The notes: generated from the letters alone by a model not told the origin. DNA of 54,111 bases from Streptomyces alanosinicus (GCF_014650595.1 NZ_BMVG01000046.1:1-54111); one strand, 5' to 3'; counted from the stretch's first letter, positions 16,261-25,378 are shown. A program made the numbers and translations.

Positions 16261-16564
16261 TCAACTTCCGCTGCGACAGATGTCTGCGGCCGGACTTTCT
16301 GCGCAGTGTGTAGGGCTGTGAGCTGATGTTGTGAAGGTGAGCTGGTTGGCGGACCACGCTTGATCCTCGGCCAGGGCGACGGCCTCGGGGAAGAACTGCC
16401 GATTCGCGGGCCGTAGCCCGCCACCACCAGAACTGCGGTCCGGCATCCCCCGCCAGTTGACGCATCCGTGCGGGCCAGACCGGCTCTTCCTCCCATTCCA
16501 AGGCCATGTCCCACCACTGGCACACCACCGCCTGGGCGACCGCGAACACCGCCCTCGGCACCAC
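16261..16564 (-). pseudogene. Short frameshifted Trp-rich frame upstream of the macro-UDG-ART gene
   Basis: Read on the minus strand from about 16564: AVFAVAQAVVCQWWDMALEW, EEEPVWPARMRQLAGDAGPQ and FWWWRATARE in one frame. A frame change near 16395 leads to EAVALAEDQAWSANQLTFTT and SAHSPTHCAESP, ending in TGA at 16261-16263. The composition is protein-like in both halves, which suggests one gene of about 105 residues with a single-base indel. Family not recognised. It lies directly upstream on the same strand and could once have been expressed with the macro-UDG-ART gene. Confidence 0.4.
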
Positions 16565-16606
16565 CCCTGCAGTTGATCAATTCCTTTCATCTGTAGTGAG
16601 TGTTGG

Positions 16607-19594
16607 TCACTGTGGAGGGTTGAGCCGCTCGGGCGGGAGGTGTTCGCGGCCCGTGGCGTCGGTGCTATCGCTGATGTGGACGGTGAGGTTCTCCAGGTCT
16701 GCGAGCGGTGCCAGGTCGATGGGCCCTCTGCAGTTCCACAGGGTCAGGCGGGCCAGGTGCGGGAGCTCTTTGAGAGGGGAAAGGTCTGAATACACCGTGC
16801 AGTCACGCAGAGTCAGGCTGGTCAGTTGGTGGTGACGCTGCACGGTGGTGAGGTCGAGGGCCGGCTGCTTTACGATGTGGAGGCCTTGAAGCTGGAGTGG
16901 ACGGCGCATGCGGCTCAGCTGTGCGGCCTGGGCGTCGCCCATGATGGCTGGCCAATTGAGGTAGGGCCAGCGCTCCAGCCCGTCGAGCGTGATGTCCTGG
17001 CTGTTCTCGGTGAACACCAGGCTGGCGAGGCCGGGGCCGGCGGGGATGTCTCCGGCACGGGTGACGTCGGCGGGGAAGCCCAGCGTCAGATGGTCCAGAG
17101 CAGGCATGTCAGTGAACGGGGTGAGAGACATGCCCTGTGCCAGGTCGTGGCGAAGGTTGTGAGACTGGGAAGTTGCGCCAAGGGCGACAGGTCGCGCAGC
17201 GAACGATCTCCGGTCAGGCACAGGTAGTCCAGCCCGGCGTGCTCTGGACGTAGGCCTCTGGTGTGATGGCGGACAGCACCTGATCCGCGTATTCCCCGGC
17301 ATCGAAAGATGCCCAAGCTGCCCCAAGCTCCCCGCTCACCTCCGGTCGGGTGTCCGTACGGAACCGTGCGATCACTCCGAGGGCGGCGTCTCCTGTGATC
17401 AGGGCCACTGTCTTCACCACCGCGCTCGCGGTGCGGCTGTCCAGTCCCTCGGGGCCCGGAAGCAGTTCCAGGACCAGTTCTCCCACCTTGGCAAGCTGCT
17501 CGGCTTCCGCTGCCGATCGTGGCGGGACCAACTCGGCGGCGCGGTCCTGCACTTCTTGCCGCACTGCGGGGTCGAGCTCGGGGGCATGTTCGAGGCTTGC
17601 CACGGCGAGGAGTACCAGCCGTTGCCGATAGCGTGGCGTTTTGTCCGCCCGCCGCAGTAACTGCCGTAGCAGCCTTGCGCGTTCCTCTATCCGTGTGTGC
17701 CCGACCGCCATGCGTACGACGTCGTCCCACTGGTCGTCGTGGGCGTTGCGGACCAGGACGCCGAAGTCGCGGGCCTCGACCGCCGCCTTCGCGCCCAAGT
17801 AGTCCTGGAAGGTGCGGTGCACGAAGTCGACGTAGCCAGGGGCCGGTTCGCGCAGCAGACCGCTGCGGATCAGCAGGTGGGAGAAAGCCTGGTCCGCGTC
17901 GCCCTGCTCCCGTACCTGCGGCATGGCGGCCAGCCACGCGTCCAGCATCGCGACGGCCTCGTCGCGGGCCGCCTCCGCCTGGCCATTGCGGATCATCCAG
18001 TACGCCAGCCGCTGCAGCAACACTGTCTGCTCGTCCCGGGAGAGGGACACGCCCTCCGGGGGTGATCTCCCGCTCCGTGTCCCCGACGGACCAGCAGCAT
18101 GTCCAACGCGGCGTCGTACAGCTCCTTGCGGGCCCTGGACAGGTGCATGCGGCGGTCGCGGTTGAGCGCGCACAGCAGGGCGCACGTCAACGGGTTGGTC
18201 GCCGGCCGGCCCAGGTCTCGGCGCGTGGTCACCGTCTGGTTCAGGCTCGCCTCGTACCGCTCCAGCGGCTCGTGTTCGGTGTCTGCGACGCACTCCCGGC
18301 GGACCGCGTCGTGCCGGTGCCGGATGAACGCCCGGATGTCGTCCCGTTCCATCGGCACAGCGTGTGCACCGTGAAGCCTTGCGCCGCCAGCTAGGGCGTG
18401 TTGCGAAAGTCCCGTCGTCCGCCCGGAGGGCGGCAGCCGGGACTTTCGCAACACGCCCTAGTCCTCCGGCACCGCGGACGGGCGCGTGGTCACCATGAAT
18501 CGTGCCCGCGGAAACGCCGTGATCAGCGACTTCAGCCACTGCTCCGTGCGGCTGCGCAGCCTGGGCGGCACCTCATCGACACCGTCCACGAGAACCAGCG
18601 CCCGGCCGCTGCCGAGGAGTTCCTCGACCCAGCTTTGAGGGGCGCGCAACGGCACGCCGGATGCTGTCAGGAAGTCCTCCGGCATGGGCAAGCCCTCGGG
18701 GGTGTTGAAGGACCTCAGCCGCAACACGAACGGCACGCAGCGGTTGAGATCCGCCCACTCCGGCCCGAAGCTCTGCCGTGCGCCGCGTTCAGCGCCAGCC
18801 ACTGCACCAGCGTCGACTTCCCCGACCCGGCCGGTCCGCGCAGCACCAGCCGGTCACTGCCAGCGAGTGCCTGTTCCACCTTCACTGAGGTTCGCGTGGT
18901 TCCCGGGACACCGAGCTCTTCGTGGTGCGGCTCATGGGCATGCTCGTCGTCCACCGCAAGGCTGATGTATGCGGCATCCAGCGGCCATTCAGCACGGCGC
19001 CGGCCGCCCAGGGTGACCCCGAACAGCTCCAGGCGCGAGTGCGCCTCGGCGACGAAGTCTGCGTACCGCTGCTCGAAACCGAGTGCGGCCTCCGCAGCCG
19101 AGCCTGTAACGGCCCGTTCTCGTAACAGCGCCCCGGTCCGCCGTGTGTGCTCCACCGCCGCCCGCGCCGCGAAAGTGGGATGGGCCGTGGACTGTTCCAC
19201 CAGGTGCGCGCAGCACAGCCGAAGCAGTTCCTCGTAGAGGTCGTGGGCTCGTTCCGTCAGGTCCGTGACGGGGCGCCGCAGTTCGTCGGCCAGGCGTCCC
19301 GGATCGAGGTCCGCGGCGAACAACCGCTCCATGTCGAGGGGGCTCGCGGCGGCGAACGTGTCCTGGACCGCCGCCACCGCCGCCAGCCTCTCGTGCTCAG
19401 GCACCGAGGCATACGCGGCCGCGATGCGCTGCCCGAGGACCCGCGCCAGCTTCTCCGGCCCCGCTGGCTTCGGTAGCGGCCGTACTGGATCTGGCACCAG
19501 ACCCGTCCCCGGCTTCGGCATCAGTACCGATCTTCGCGACCGTCTGGGCCACTGTCGACGCCAGCCGGAGGACCACCGCTTCGAGCCCGTGCAT
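16607..19594 (-). pseudogene. NACHT ATPase with leucine-rich-repeat tail (NLR-like), multiply frameshifted
   Basis: Start ATG at 19594 with GGGGAGG upstream (MHGLEAVVLRLASTVAQTVA). In order on the minus strand: a helical N-terminal domain (19520-18930), Walker A GPAGSGKSTLVQW (about 18806-18841), Walker B ALVLVDGVDEVP (about 18573-18608), and VTTRPSAVPED where the MITE enters. The NACHT continues with PMERDDIRAFIRHRH, NPLTCALLCAL and FVHRTFQDYLGAKAAVE. Leucine-rich repeats end the gene (LTSLTLRDCTVYSDLSPLKE, LARLTLWNCRGPIDLAPLAD, stop 16607). Frame changes are seen near 19520, 18785, 18360, 18060-18095 and twice around 17130-17250, plus the MITE at 18391-18461. Intact bacterial NACHT proteins of this plan act in antiphage defence or signalling; this copy cannot be made in full. 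Confidence 0.8.
18391..18461. mobile_element. 71-bp MITE inserted in the NACHT gene
   Basis: Perfect 24-bp inverted repeats at 18391-18414 and 18438-18461 (outer ends CTAGGGCGTGTTGCGAAAGT and its complement) enclose a 23-base loop that contains a smaller CCGCCC/GGGCGG hairpin. No coding capacity. On the gene's strand the insertion places TAG directly after VPED and so truncates the ATPase. The same terminal sequence, with one mismatch, is found at 53698-53718, so it belongs to a family present elsewhere in the window. A target duplication cannot be defined with certainty. Confidence 0.75.
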
Positions 19595-19889
19595 TATGCG
19601 ACCTCCCCGTTGCCCGGCGGACGGCATCGTAGGCAGATGACCGGCCGCCGATGGGCGAGATCGCCCAGAAGACGGGGATCGCCCTGCTGACCGGATGGCC
19701 TCTCGGCTGGCTATGCGCGTGACTGCGGGAGCCGTTTCGATGTGACTGTCCCCTGTCATCCAATCGAGCCCCTTGACAGGGATTCCGACCCGGAGACGTT
19801 ATGCGTCGGCGAATCTGGCCCGAGGGCTGGGTTCTGTGGGTGGCTCTGGCGACGGAGGCAGTGTTCGTCAGTGCAAGGGCTGGTGAACC
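19595..19889. other. Region upstream of the NACHT gene, no gene recognised
   Basis: It contains the ribosome-binding site of the NACHT gene (GGGGAGG, minus strand, about 19600-19606). No intact frame is recognisable. Confidence 0.35.
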
Positions 19890-20270
19890 GTGCTGGCCGA
19901 AGTCGTCCAGCACGACCAGACCCGTGTACACCTCAAGACGGCTGCACAGCTGAACTCGGAGGGCAGCCTCCTGAAGGCTATGGGCACCCTGGCGATCGCG
20001 TTCGGACAGCTCATGAACAGCCAGGCCAAAGACGGGTACGCGCCCCGAGGACGGTCCGCCTACAGCTTTGGCGAGCCGATGCCGAGTAATCCGATGAGAG
20101 AAGACCAGGTCCGGGCGACCCGCTGCCAGCCGGATCATGCCTCGCGCAGAGGTGCGTCGACGCGAGGCGCGGAAACGCTGGCCAAGGAGTACACGAGAAC
20201 ACGCGACGTCACCCGGGCTCTGCAGGAAGGCATGCGACTCCCGGCGTTGGGCGTGGACTTTAAAGGGTGA
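19890..20270 (+). CDS. Possible small hypothetical protein
   Basis: 126 residues from a GTG. The first half (LAEVVQHDQTRVHLKTAAQL, NSEGSLLKAMGTLAIAFGQL) is amphipathic-helical and looks protein-like; the middle is Arg/Ser-rich. It ends LQEGMRLPALGVDFKG. No family recognised and no good ribosome-binding site. It overlaps the end of the convergent secreted-peptide gene by 11 bases. It could be real or the tail of a lost gene. Confidence 0.3.
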   Translation: MLAEVVQHDQTRVHLKTAAQLNSEGSLLKAMGTLAIAFGQLMNSQAKDGYAPRGRSAYSFGEPMPSNPMREDQVRATRCQPDHASRRGASTRGAETLAKEYTRTRDVTRALQEGMRLPALGVDFKG

Positions 20271-20538
20271 CAGGGAGTAGCTGGGGGAGTAGAGCCCGAT
20301 GCCCGGGGGCTGCCTCGTTGGGGTTAACGGGGTTGGTGGGGATGGTGTTGGCCGGGAGCATGGCGAGGGGGATGGGAGCCTCGAACCCTGCATAGGGGTA
20401 TGGGGCTGGTCCGAACCCGATCGGGCCGCCGACGGGCGGAAGCGGTTTCTGTACATCAGCGCTGGCGAGGGGCGAAGTCGACACGACCGCCGCCCCGGTG
20501 AGAACCACGGTGACAAGTACCTGCTTGATTGTCTTCAT
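20260..20538 (-). CDS. Small secreted peptide, Pro-rich
   Basis: 92 residues. Signal peptide MKTIKQVLVTVVLTGAAVVS with cleavage near PLASADV, leaving a mature peptide of about 64 residues rich in Pro, Gly and Ala (KPLPPVGGPIGFGPAPYPYA...). No cysteines. Such short exported peptides are common in Streptomyces and mostly uncharacterised; some are surface-active or developmental. The ribosome-binding sequence GAGGAGG lies 22 bases before the ATG with a perfect hairpin between (next entry). Confidence 0.75.
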   Translation of the reverse strand: MKTIKQVLVTVVLTGAAVVSTSPLASADVQKPLPPVGGPIGFGPAPYPYAGFEAPIPLAMLPANTIPTNPVNPNEAAPGHRALLPQLLPVTL

Positions 20539-20567
20539 GCCTGAACGAACGATCAGGCATCCTCCTC
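20538..20567 (-). promoter_or_regulatory. Hairpin between ribosome-binding site and ATG
   Basis: On the minus strand GAGGAGG (20567-20561) is followed by TGCCTGA, an 8-base loop and TCAGGCA (20559-20538), then the ATG, whose A and T overlap the stem. The folded stem would bring the distant ribosome-binding site close to the start, or would hide the start. An in-frame CTG 5-6 bases after the GAGGAGG is an alternative start. Confidence 0.45.
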
Positions 20568-20802
20568 GTTACCCCCCGTTGGGGTGAGCCTCCAGCTCTG
20601 CATGGGGGCTCACGAAAGGGCTCGAAAACCGATGTGCGGTGTCCCGTCGGCAGGGGCATGCCGGCACCTGCTTGTGCAACACGTCGAGTGCCGGGTGACC
20701 GGGTGACGGGTGATCGGGCGACGGGCCTCGGGCGCGGTGGCCCTCCTGCCGGCAACGGAAAAGCGTTCGACCACCGGGCCCGGAAGGGGTCATGATCCGC
20801 TC

Positions 20803-21513
20803 GTGACGACACCGAAGCAGTGCATGGTCCGGGCTGCAGCCCGCAACAACGCCGAGTGGTGCGCAGCGATGAGCCGATCGCACGGCCTGATGAGCGAGTT
20901 CGAGCTGCAGGCTTGGGCCGCCCCTGCCCGCACGCCGGTGTATTACCCCGACGCGGTGACCCTCGTGCCGGGTGTCGACCCGGCCACGCTGGTGAAGCGG
21001 ATCGACGCTACCGCGCCTGGCGCCTCCGTCAAGGACAGTTTCGCCGATCTCGACCTGACTGAGACTGGCTTCCACGTCCTGTTCGAGGCGCAGTGGATCC
21101 ATCGCCCAGCGAGTGCACCTGCCATCGCATCGGATCTTGCCTGGGACGTGGCGGGCACCCCGGACACGCTGCGTGCCTGGGCACTGGCCTGGGACGACGG
21201 GGATGGCAACGCGGACCTGTTCCGGCCCGAACTGCTCGACGACCCTGCCACCTTGGTGCTCGCCGGACGGTCCCCGGGCGGCCGGGTGGTCGCCGGAGCG
21301 GTGGCGAGCCGCAGCGACCACGTGGTCGGAATCTCCAACGTCTTCGCATCGGACGGCGGTCCTGACGCGGCCTGGCCGGTCGTACTGGAGGCGGTGCACC
21401 ACCTGTTCCCGACCTTGCCAGCGGTCGGCTACGAGCACGGTGATGGCTTGGAGGCCGCCGTGTGCCACGGCTTCGAGCCGGTCGGTCCACTGCGGATCTG
21501 GCTGCACGATTGA
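20803..21513 (+). CDS. GNAT-like protein
   Basis: 236 residues from the GTG at 20803 (an upstream in-frame ATG at 20710 adds a random-looking Arg-rich leader). The sequence starts MTTPKQCMVRAAARNNAEWC and contains TPVYYPDAVTLVPGVD, GASVKDSFADLDLTETGFHV and LFEAQWIHRP. In the second half are LAGRSPGGRVVAGAVASRSD and VVGISNVFASDG, which resemble the central strands and turn of a GNAT acyltransferase. It ends GYEHGDGLEAAVCHGFEPVG followed by PLRIWL. A conserved Streptomyces family; substrate unknown. Single gene. Confidence 0.7.
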   Translation: MTTPKQCMVRAAARNNAEWCAAMSRSHGLMSEFELQAWAAPARTPVYYPDAVTLVPGVDPATLVKRIDATAPGASVKDSFADLDLTETGFHVLFEAQWIHRPASAPAIASDLAWDVAGTPDTLRAWALAWDDGDGNADLFRPELLDDPATLVLAGRSPGGRVVAGAVASRSDHVVGISNVFASDGGPDAAWPVVLEAVHHLFPTLPAVGYEHGDGLEAAVCHGFEPVGPLRIWLHD

Positions 21514-21837
21514 GCGGTTCCAGAGCAGTCCGAGTCCGCCGTTCGCGACCTCCGTCCCCATGAGGAAACGTGACCGCCACGGTGGGGAATGAATTCCATG
21601 GTTCTGACCGCGCCTGTGTGAAGGGTCGGCTCGGTGAGGTATAGCGCCACGATGCAGTTGTCGTACGACTACCTCGGCGGCGTCTTCCGAGCCATGGCCC
21701 CCTGGCGCCGTGACCCGAAAGTCAATGGCCTCTCCCACCAGGCTCGCCAGGCCATCGCCCTCAGTAGGACCGCCTAGCCCCAGCGGCGCAGGCGCCATTG
21801 GGTACCCGGCCTGCGAGGCAGGAGCGAGGGGCCGGTT
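21514..21837. other. Intergenic; one doubtful short ORF
   Basis: A 41-codon frame at 21652-21777 (MQLSYDYLGGVFRAMAPWRR ... ALSRTA) has a plausible composition but no recognisable family and no clear ribosome-binding site. Nothing else is seen. Confidence 0.3.
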
Positions 21838-22083
21838 GTGGTCGGCGGCTCCATGATCGATGCGGCGATTTGTGACGGCGACACCGTCACCGTACGCAAG
21901 ATGGACAGCGCCGACCACGGCGACGTCGTCGCCGCGCTCCTGGACGACGAAGCCACGGTGCAAGTGCTGCGTCAGCAGGACGGGCGGGTGTGGCTCGAGC
22001 CGCGTAATCCGTCGTACGACCCGATCCCGTGTGACGACACCCGCGTCCTCCGCAGGGTCGTCGGTGTCCTGTGGCTTCCCTGA
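21838..22083 (+). pseudogene. C-terminal fragment of a LexA-type S24 repressor/peptidase
   Basis: About 81 residues covering the end of the LexA protease domain: VGGSMIDAAICDGDTVTVRK (nucleophile Ser in GSM), DHGDVVAALLDDEATVQVLR (the catalytic lysine of the TVK motif is replaced by Gln) and VWLEPRNPSYDPIPCDD. The winged-helix DNA-binding half and the cleavage site are absent. With the dyad lysine gone and no operator-binding domain, it can neither repress nor self-cleave. It probably once controlled SOS-type genes; a fragment of a damage-inducible polymerase gene lies 400 bases away. Confidence 0.7.
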
Positions 22084-22481
22084 TCATGAAGATCTGTAGC
22101 AATTTCTGCGTGTCACTGCGAGCCTGTGGCCACCAGGGTCGCGGTGAGGGGTTCGAGCTCGGTGATCAGTTCGACGTGTCACGGCCTCGCCGGTCACCGC
22201 GTGCTGTCCTGGGACGTCTCGGCCCGCGTCCGGCGACGACACTGCACGGCGTCATTCGCCCGCGCGCTGCTCTCACCGTCCTCGACCCGGGCCCGGTAGT
22301 CCGCCCAGTCACGGTCGGTCCAGCCGTCCAGCCCTGCCGGAAAGTCGTCGGTCCCGGGCCACCGCCTGGTCCCCGTACATCCCGAAGGACGCCGTCATGT
22401 GTTGGCTGGCGGTCGGTCGGGCAGTCGTTCTGCGGCCAAGTCCATCTGTGATGACCACGTCGCTCACTGGACCAGACACGG
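22084..22481. other. Intergenic with decayed coding
   Basis: On the minus strand, frames ending near 22193 give protein-like pieces (MTASFGMYGDQAVARD, then in another frame FPAGLDGWTDRDWADYRARV) that may be one small frameshifted gene of unknown family. Nothing else recognised. Confidence 0.3.
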
Positions 22482-22876
22482 CTACGGCGCCCCGTTCGCC
22501 GGCACCGTACGGACGCCGAACTGGTCGGCCAGGCCCACGGTGCGCGCAGCCAGGCGCAGTGAGTCCGCGCCGGTGCCCTGCCGCCCCAGGTAGACCGCTT
22601 CCAGCCGCAGTCGCTCTCCGGCCAGCTCCCGCCACGGCGCGAGCAGCTGCTCGGCAACGTCGGGGCGCCCGGCGGACAGGGCCCGCACCAGTCCGGAGGC
22701 CAGGCCGAGCAGCACCACCAGGCCGTGGTCGGCGTACGCGTGCAAGGCGGGCCAGGACACGACCGGCGCCGCGCGGTCGGCTTCGGCGTGCGCGGCGGAC
22801 ACCCGGCGGCACAGCCATGCCCACCCTGCCGCGTTCTGCGCGAGCAGGGTGATTCGCAGCGGCGGCTCAGCCCGTG
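22482..22876 (-). pseudogene. Fragment of an error-prone DNA polymerase (DnaE2/ImuC type), PHP domain part
   Basis: Minus-strand reading of about 130 residues: LRITLLAQNAAGWAWLCRRV, SAAHAEADRAAPVVSWPALH, HGLVVLLGLASGLVRALSAG, RPDVAEQLLAPWRELAGERL, RLEAVYLGRQGTGADSLRLA and ARTVGLADQFGVRTVPANGA. This follows the second part of the PHP domain of DnaE-type polymerases (LTLLA...GW..LCRL.SAAH, TNA at the end). DnaE2 performs translesion synthesis after DNA damage. Both ends are missing: the frame stops at 22482 and the N-terminus runs into Arg-rich noise at about 22876. Confidence 0.6.
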
Positions 22877-22950
22877 CGCGCCGCCGCGCACGGGCGTACG
22901 CGGCTGTCCGGGGTCCGGGGCGGGCGGGGGCTCTGTCACCTTGTTGAGTG

Positions 22951-22990
22951 CGTGGGTGTCTGTGGGTGTCTGTGGGTGTCTGTGGGTGTG
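22951..22990 (+). repeat. Tandem 10-bp repeat
   Basis: Four units of TGTGGGTGTC (first and last slightly varied) lie in a row between the polymerase fragment and the IS6 fragment. No coding role is evident; it may be a slippage product at a deletion junction. Confidence 0.8.
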
Positions 22991-23044
22991 TCGGGCGTAG
23001 CGGGGCCCCGGGGCTGGCCTGTGCTCATGCTGAGGTGGGCCGAC

Positions 23045-23290
23045 CGGCGTCCCACGTGTCCCCGGGCCGGCGTCGGCGCAGGGAGAGGGAGGTGGCGTAG
23101 GCCTGTCCGAACTTGGCGCACCAGCGGCGGATGGCTCGTACGAGACGAGACGATCACGCCACGCTCCAGCATCAGCTCCTCGACCTCGCGGTAGGACAGC
23201 GGGAAGCGGAAGTACAGCCACACACAGTACGAGATGATCTCGACCGGGTACCGGTGCCTTTGTACGACGGCTGTACGACGGCGACGCGGA
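23045..23290 (-). pseudogene. N-terminal fragment of an IS6-family transposase
   Basis: Minus strand: PSYKG, then in the next frame HRYPVEIISYCVWLYFRFPL and SYREVEELMLERGVIVS. After another indel near 23150 comes IRRWCAKFGQAYATSLSLRR with RRPGDTW. This is the start of an IS6/IS26-type transposase (Y-P.EII...VWLY.RF.LS.R-VEE-M..RG). The catalytic core is missing and two frameshifts are present. Confidence 0.7.
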
Positions 23291-23577
23291 CGACACGGGC
23301 GATCCCGTCAACAACATGATCAACCCGAAGATCAGCCCACCCCGCCCAACCAACGTGCCAACGCCGTCTCGGCAAGCGGCCTGGTGCCGGTTCCCAGGTT
23401 GGCCGCTCCGATCTCCGGCAGGTGGGGGCAACCCAGCGGCCTTACCCTCAGGGTTGCCTCCCGGCAGATCATGAACGCGCTGGCTCGGCGACAGACAGAT
23501 CCCGTGCCGATAGGGTCGAGGGCGTGGACCGCGGGAGTAGGCAGCCGGACGACGCGTTCGGCGGGGAGGGTCGGGAC

Positions 23578-24690
23578 GTGGTGTCGCCCCGGGCAGCCCG
23601 GGCGCTGTGGTGGGGGTCGGCCGGTGTGGTGCTCGCTGTCCTCGGCACCTCGGTGCTCGTCGCCGGCGCGGAGCAGCACCGACGGCTGCCCGTGGCCGTG
23701 GCCCTGGTCCTCGCACAGACCTGCGCCCTGAGGTGGCAGGCCCGCGCCCCGGTCGCCGTACTGGCCGCGAACGCAGCGACGGGGTTCGCGGTGTGGGCGC
23801 TGCTGCCCGCGGTGACCCTGACCGGGGCGCTGATCGCGGCGCAGGTCGGGTTGTGCGTAGTGTCGGCCATCAGGCCGCGGCGGGAGTCGGTGCGGGCGCT
23901 CGCGGCGATGTGCCTGCCCGCGCCGCTGGCGTTCGGGGCGGGCGGCGGCTCGGGTCTGACGGTCTATGTGCTGGCGGTGGTCCTGGCGTGGACCGCGGGG
24001 CAGTGGCGCGGGGCGCAGCAGGCACGCACGAGGGCGGAGCTGCGCCGGGCCGTGGTGGAGGAGCGTGCGCGGATCGCGCGCGAGGTGCACGACGTCGTGG
24101 CGCACTCCCTGTCAGTGATGGTCATTCAGGCGGGCGCTGCCGACGACGTGTTCGCCCAACGACCCGAACAGGCTCGTCAGGCGCTGCAAGCCATTGAAAC
24201 GGGCGCACGCTCGGCGCTCGGCGAACTGCGTCTGTTGCTGCGTGCGTTCCGGTTGGAAATGGAGGATGACGGGGCCGGGGAGCAGCGGGAGCCGGGGCCC
24301 TCGCTCGCGCGCCTGGACGAGCTGGCCGACACCGTGCGCGCGACCGGGATGACCGTGAACGTGCACCGCGAGGGCGCCTACGACGGGCTGCCGGCCGCGG
24401 TGGACCTGGCGGCGTACCGGATCGTCCAGGAGGCCCTCACCAACACGCTGCGCCACGCGGCCGGCGCCGACGAGGTGAGCGTGCGTGTGACGGCCGAAGG
24501 GGACTGTGTGAACGTCAGGGTGGTCGACAACGGGAGTACGTCGCATGGAAGTTCGACTATGGGGGCGGGACGCGGTCTTGCGGGGATGAGGGAGCGCGCA
24601 CGGCTCGTGGGTGGGAGCCTGCGCGCTGGTCCGCTGCCCGGAGGCGGGTTCGAGGTGGTGGCGCGGCTGCCGGTGGAGCGTGCGTCATGA
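23578..24690 (+). CDS. Sensor histidine kinase (NarL-type partner)
   Basis: 370 residues. GTG at 23578 is preferred because GGGGAGGG lies 8 bases upstream; longer in-frame starts give a hydrophilic leader. Four to five membrane helices occupy residues about 8-140, with no large sensor loop. The HisKA_3 dimerisation/phospho-acceptor helix EERARIAREVHDVVAHSLSV has His171, and the ATPase domain carries EALTNTLRHA (N box), VVDNGST and GAGRGLAGMRERARLVGGSL (G boxes). It autophosphorylates and passes phosphate to the response regulator, whose ATG overlaps its stop (ATGA). This intramembrane-sensing class often responds to cell-envelope stress; its signal here is unknown. Confidence 0.92.
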   Translation: MVSPRAARALWWGSAGVVLAVLGTSVLVAGAEQHRRLPVAVALVLAQTCALRWQARAPVAVLAANAATGFAVWALLPAVTLTGALIAAQVGLCVVSAIRPRRESVRALAAMCLPAPLAFGAGGGSGLTVYVLAVVLAWTAGQWRGAQQARTRAELRRAVVEERARIAREVHDVVAHSLSVMVIQAGAADDVFAQRPEQARQALQAIETGARSALGELRLLLRAFRLEMEDDGAGEQREPGPSLARLDELADTVRATGMTVNVHREGAYDGLPAAVDLAAYRIVQEALTNTLRHAAGADEVSVRVTAEGDCVNVRVVDNGSTSHGSSTMGAGRGLAGMRERARLVGGSLRAGPLPGGGFEVVARLPVERAS

Positions 24691-25346
24691 CGCTGCGCGT
24701 GGTGGTGGCCGATGACCAGGCCCTGGTCCGTACCGGATTCCGCATGATCATCGATGCCCGGGACGATCTTGAGGTGGTCGGTGAGGCGTCCGACGGCCGG
24801 GAGGCGGTGCGGCTGACGCGGGAACTGGCGCCCGACGTGGTGCTGATGGACGTACGCATGCCCGTCGTGGACGGCATCGAGGCGACCCGGCAGATCGCGG
24901 AGTGCGGCAGTCGGGCCCGGGTGCTCGTGCTGACCACCTGGGACGTGGACGCGCACGTGGTCGCCGCCCTGCGGGCCGGGGCAAGCGGCTTCCTGCTGAA
25001 GGACATGCGCCCCACCGAACTCGTCGACGCGATCCGTCTCACCGCGCGCGGCGACGCGCTGCTGGCGCCGGCCGTGCTGAGCCGCGTCCTCGACCGGTTT
25101 CTGCGCACCACACCCGACCCCGCGCCGCCGCCCTCCCTCAAGGACCTCTCCGGCCGCGAGCGCGAGGTGCTCACGCTGATCGGGCAGGCGCTGTCGAACG
25201 CGGAGATCGCCGGGCGGCTGCGCCTGTCGGAGGCCACCGTCAAGAACCATGTCACCGCGGTGCTGCGCAAGCTGGGCCTGCGCGACCGCGTCCAGGCCGT
25301 CGTCGCCGCCTACGACCACGGCCTGGTACGGCCGCGCCGCCCCTGA
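24687..25346 (+). CDS. NarL/FixJ-family response regulator
   Basis: 219 residues. Receiver domain 1-120 with the acidic pair near residue 10 (VVVADDQALVRTGFRMIIDA), phospho-acceptor Asp55 (VVLMDVRMPVVDG), Thr/Lys switch residues (VLVLTTWD, GFLLKDMRP), and a LuxR-type helix-turn-helix at about 150-210 (LSGREREVLTLIGQALSNAE, IAGRLRLSEATVKNHVTAVL). Overlaps the kinase gene by four bases, so it is the cognate partner. A strong hairpin follows its stop. Confidence 0.94.
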   Translation: MTLRVVVADDQALVRTGFRMIIDARDDLEVVGEASDGREAVRLTRELAPDVVLMDVRMPVVDGIEATRQIAECGSRARVLVLTTWDVDAHVVAALRAGASGFLLKDMRPTELVDAIRLTARGDALLAPAVLSRVLDRFLRTTPDPAPPPSLKDLSGREREVLTLIGQALSNAEIAGRLRLSEATVKNHVTAVLRKLGLRDRVQAVVAAYDHGLVRPRRP

Positions 25347-25352
25347 CGGCCG

Positions 25353-25378
25353 CCGTCTCCTCCTCAAGGAGGAGACGG
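25353..25378 (+). terminator. Hairpin terminator after the two-component pair
   Basis: Perfect 11-bp stem CCGTCTCCTCC / GGAGGAGACGG around the loop TCAA, starting 7 bases after the response-regulator stop. No T-tract follows, which is common for actinomycete terminators. Confidence 0.7.

Noticed and set aside
22951..22990. Tandem 10-bp repeat as a possible CRISPR or iteron array
   Set aside because: Units are adjacent without spacers and there are only four; no replication or cas genes nearby.
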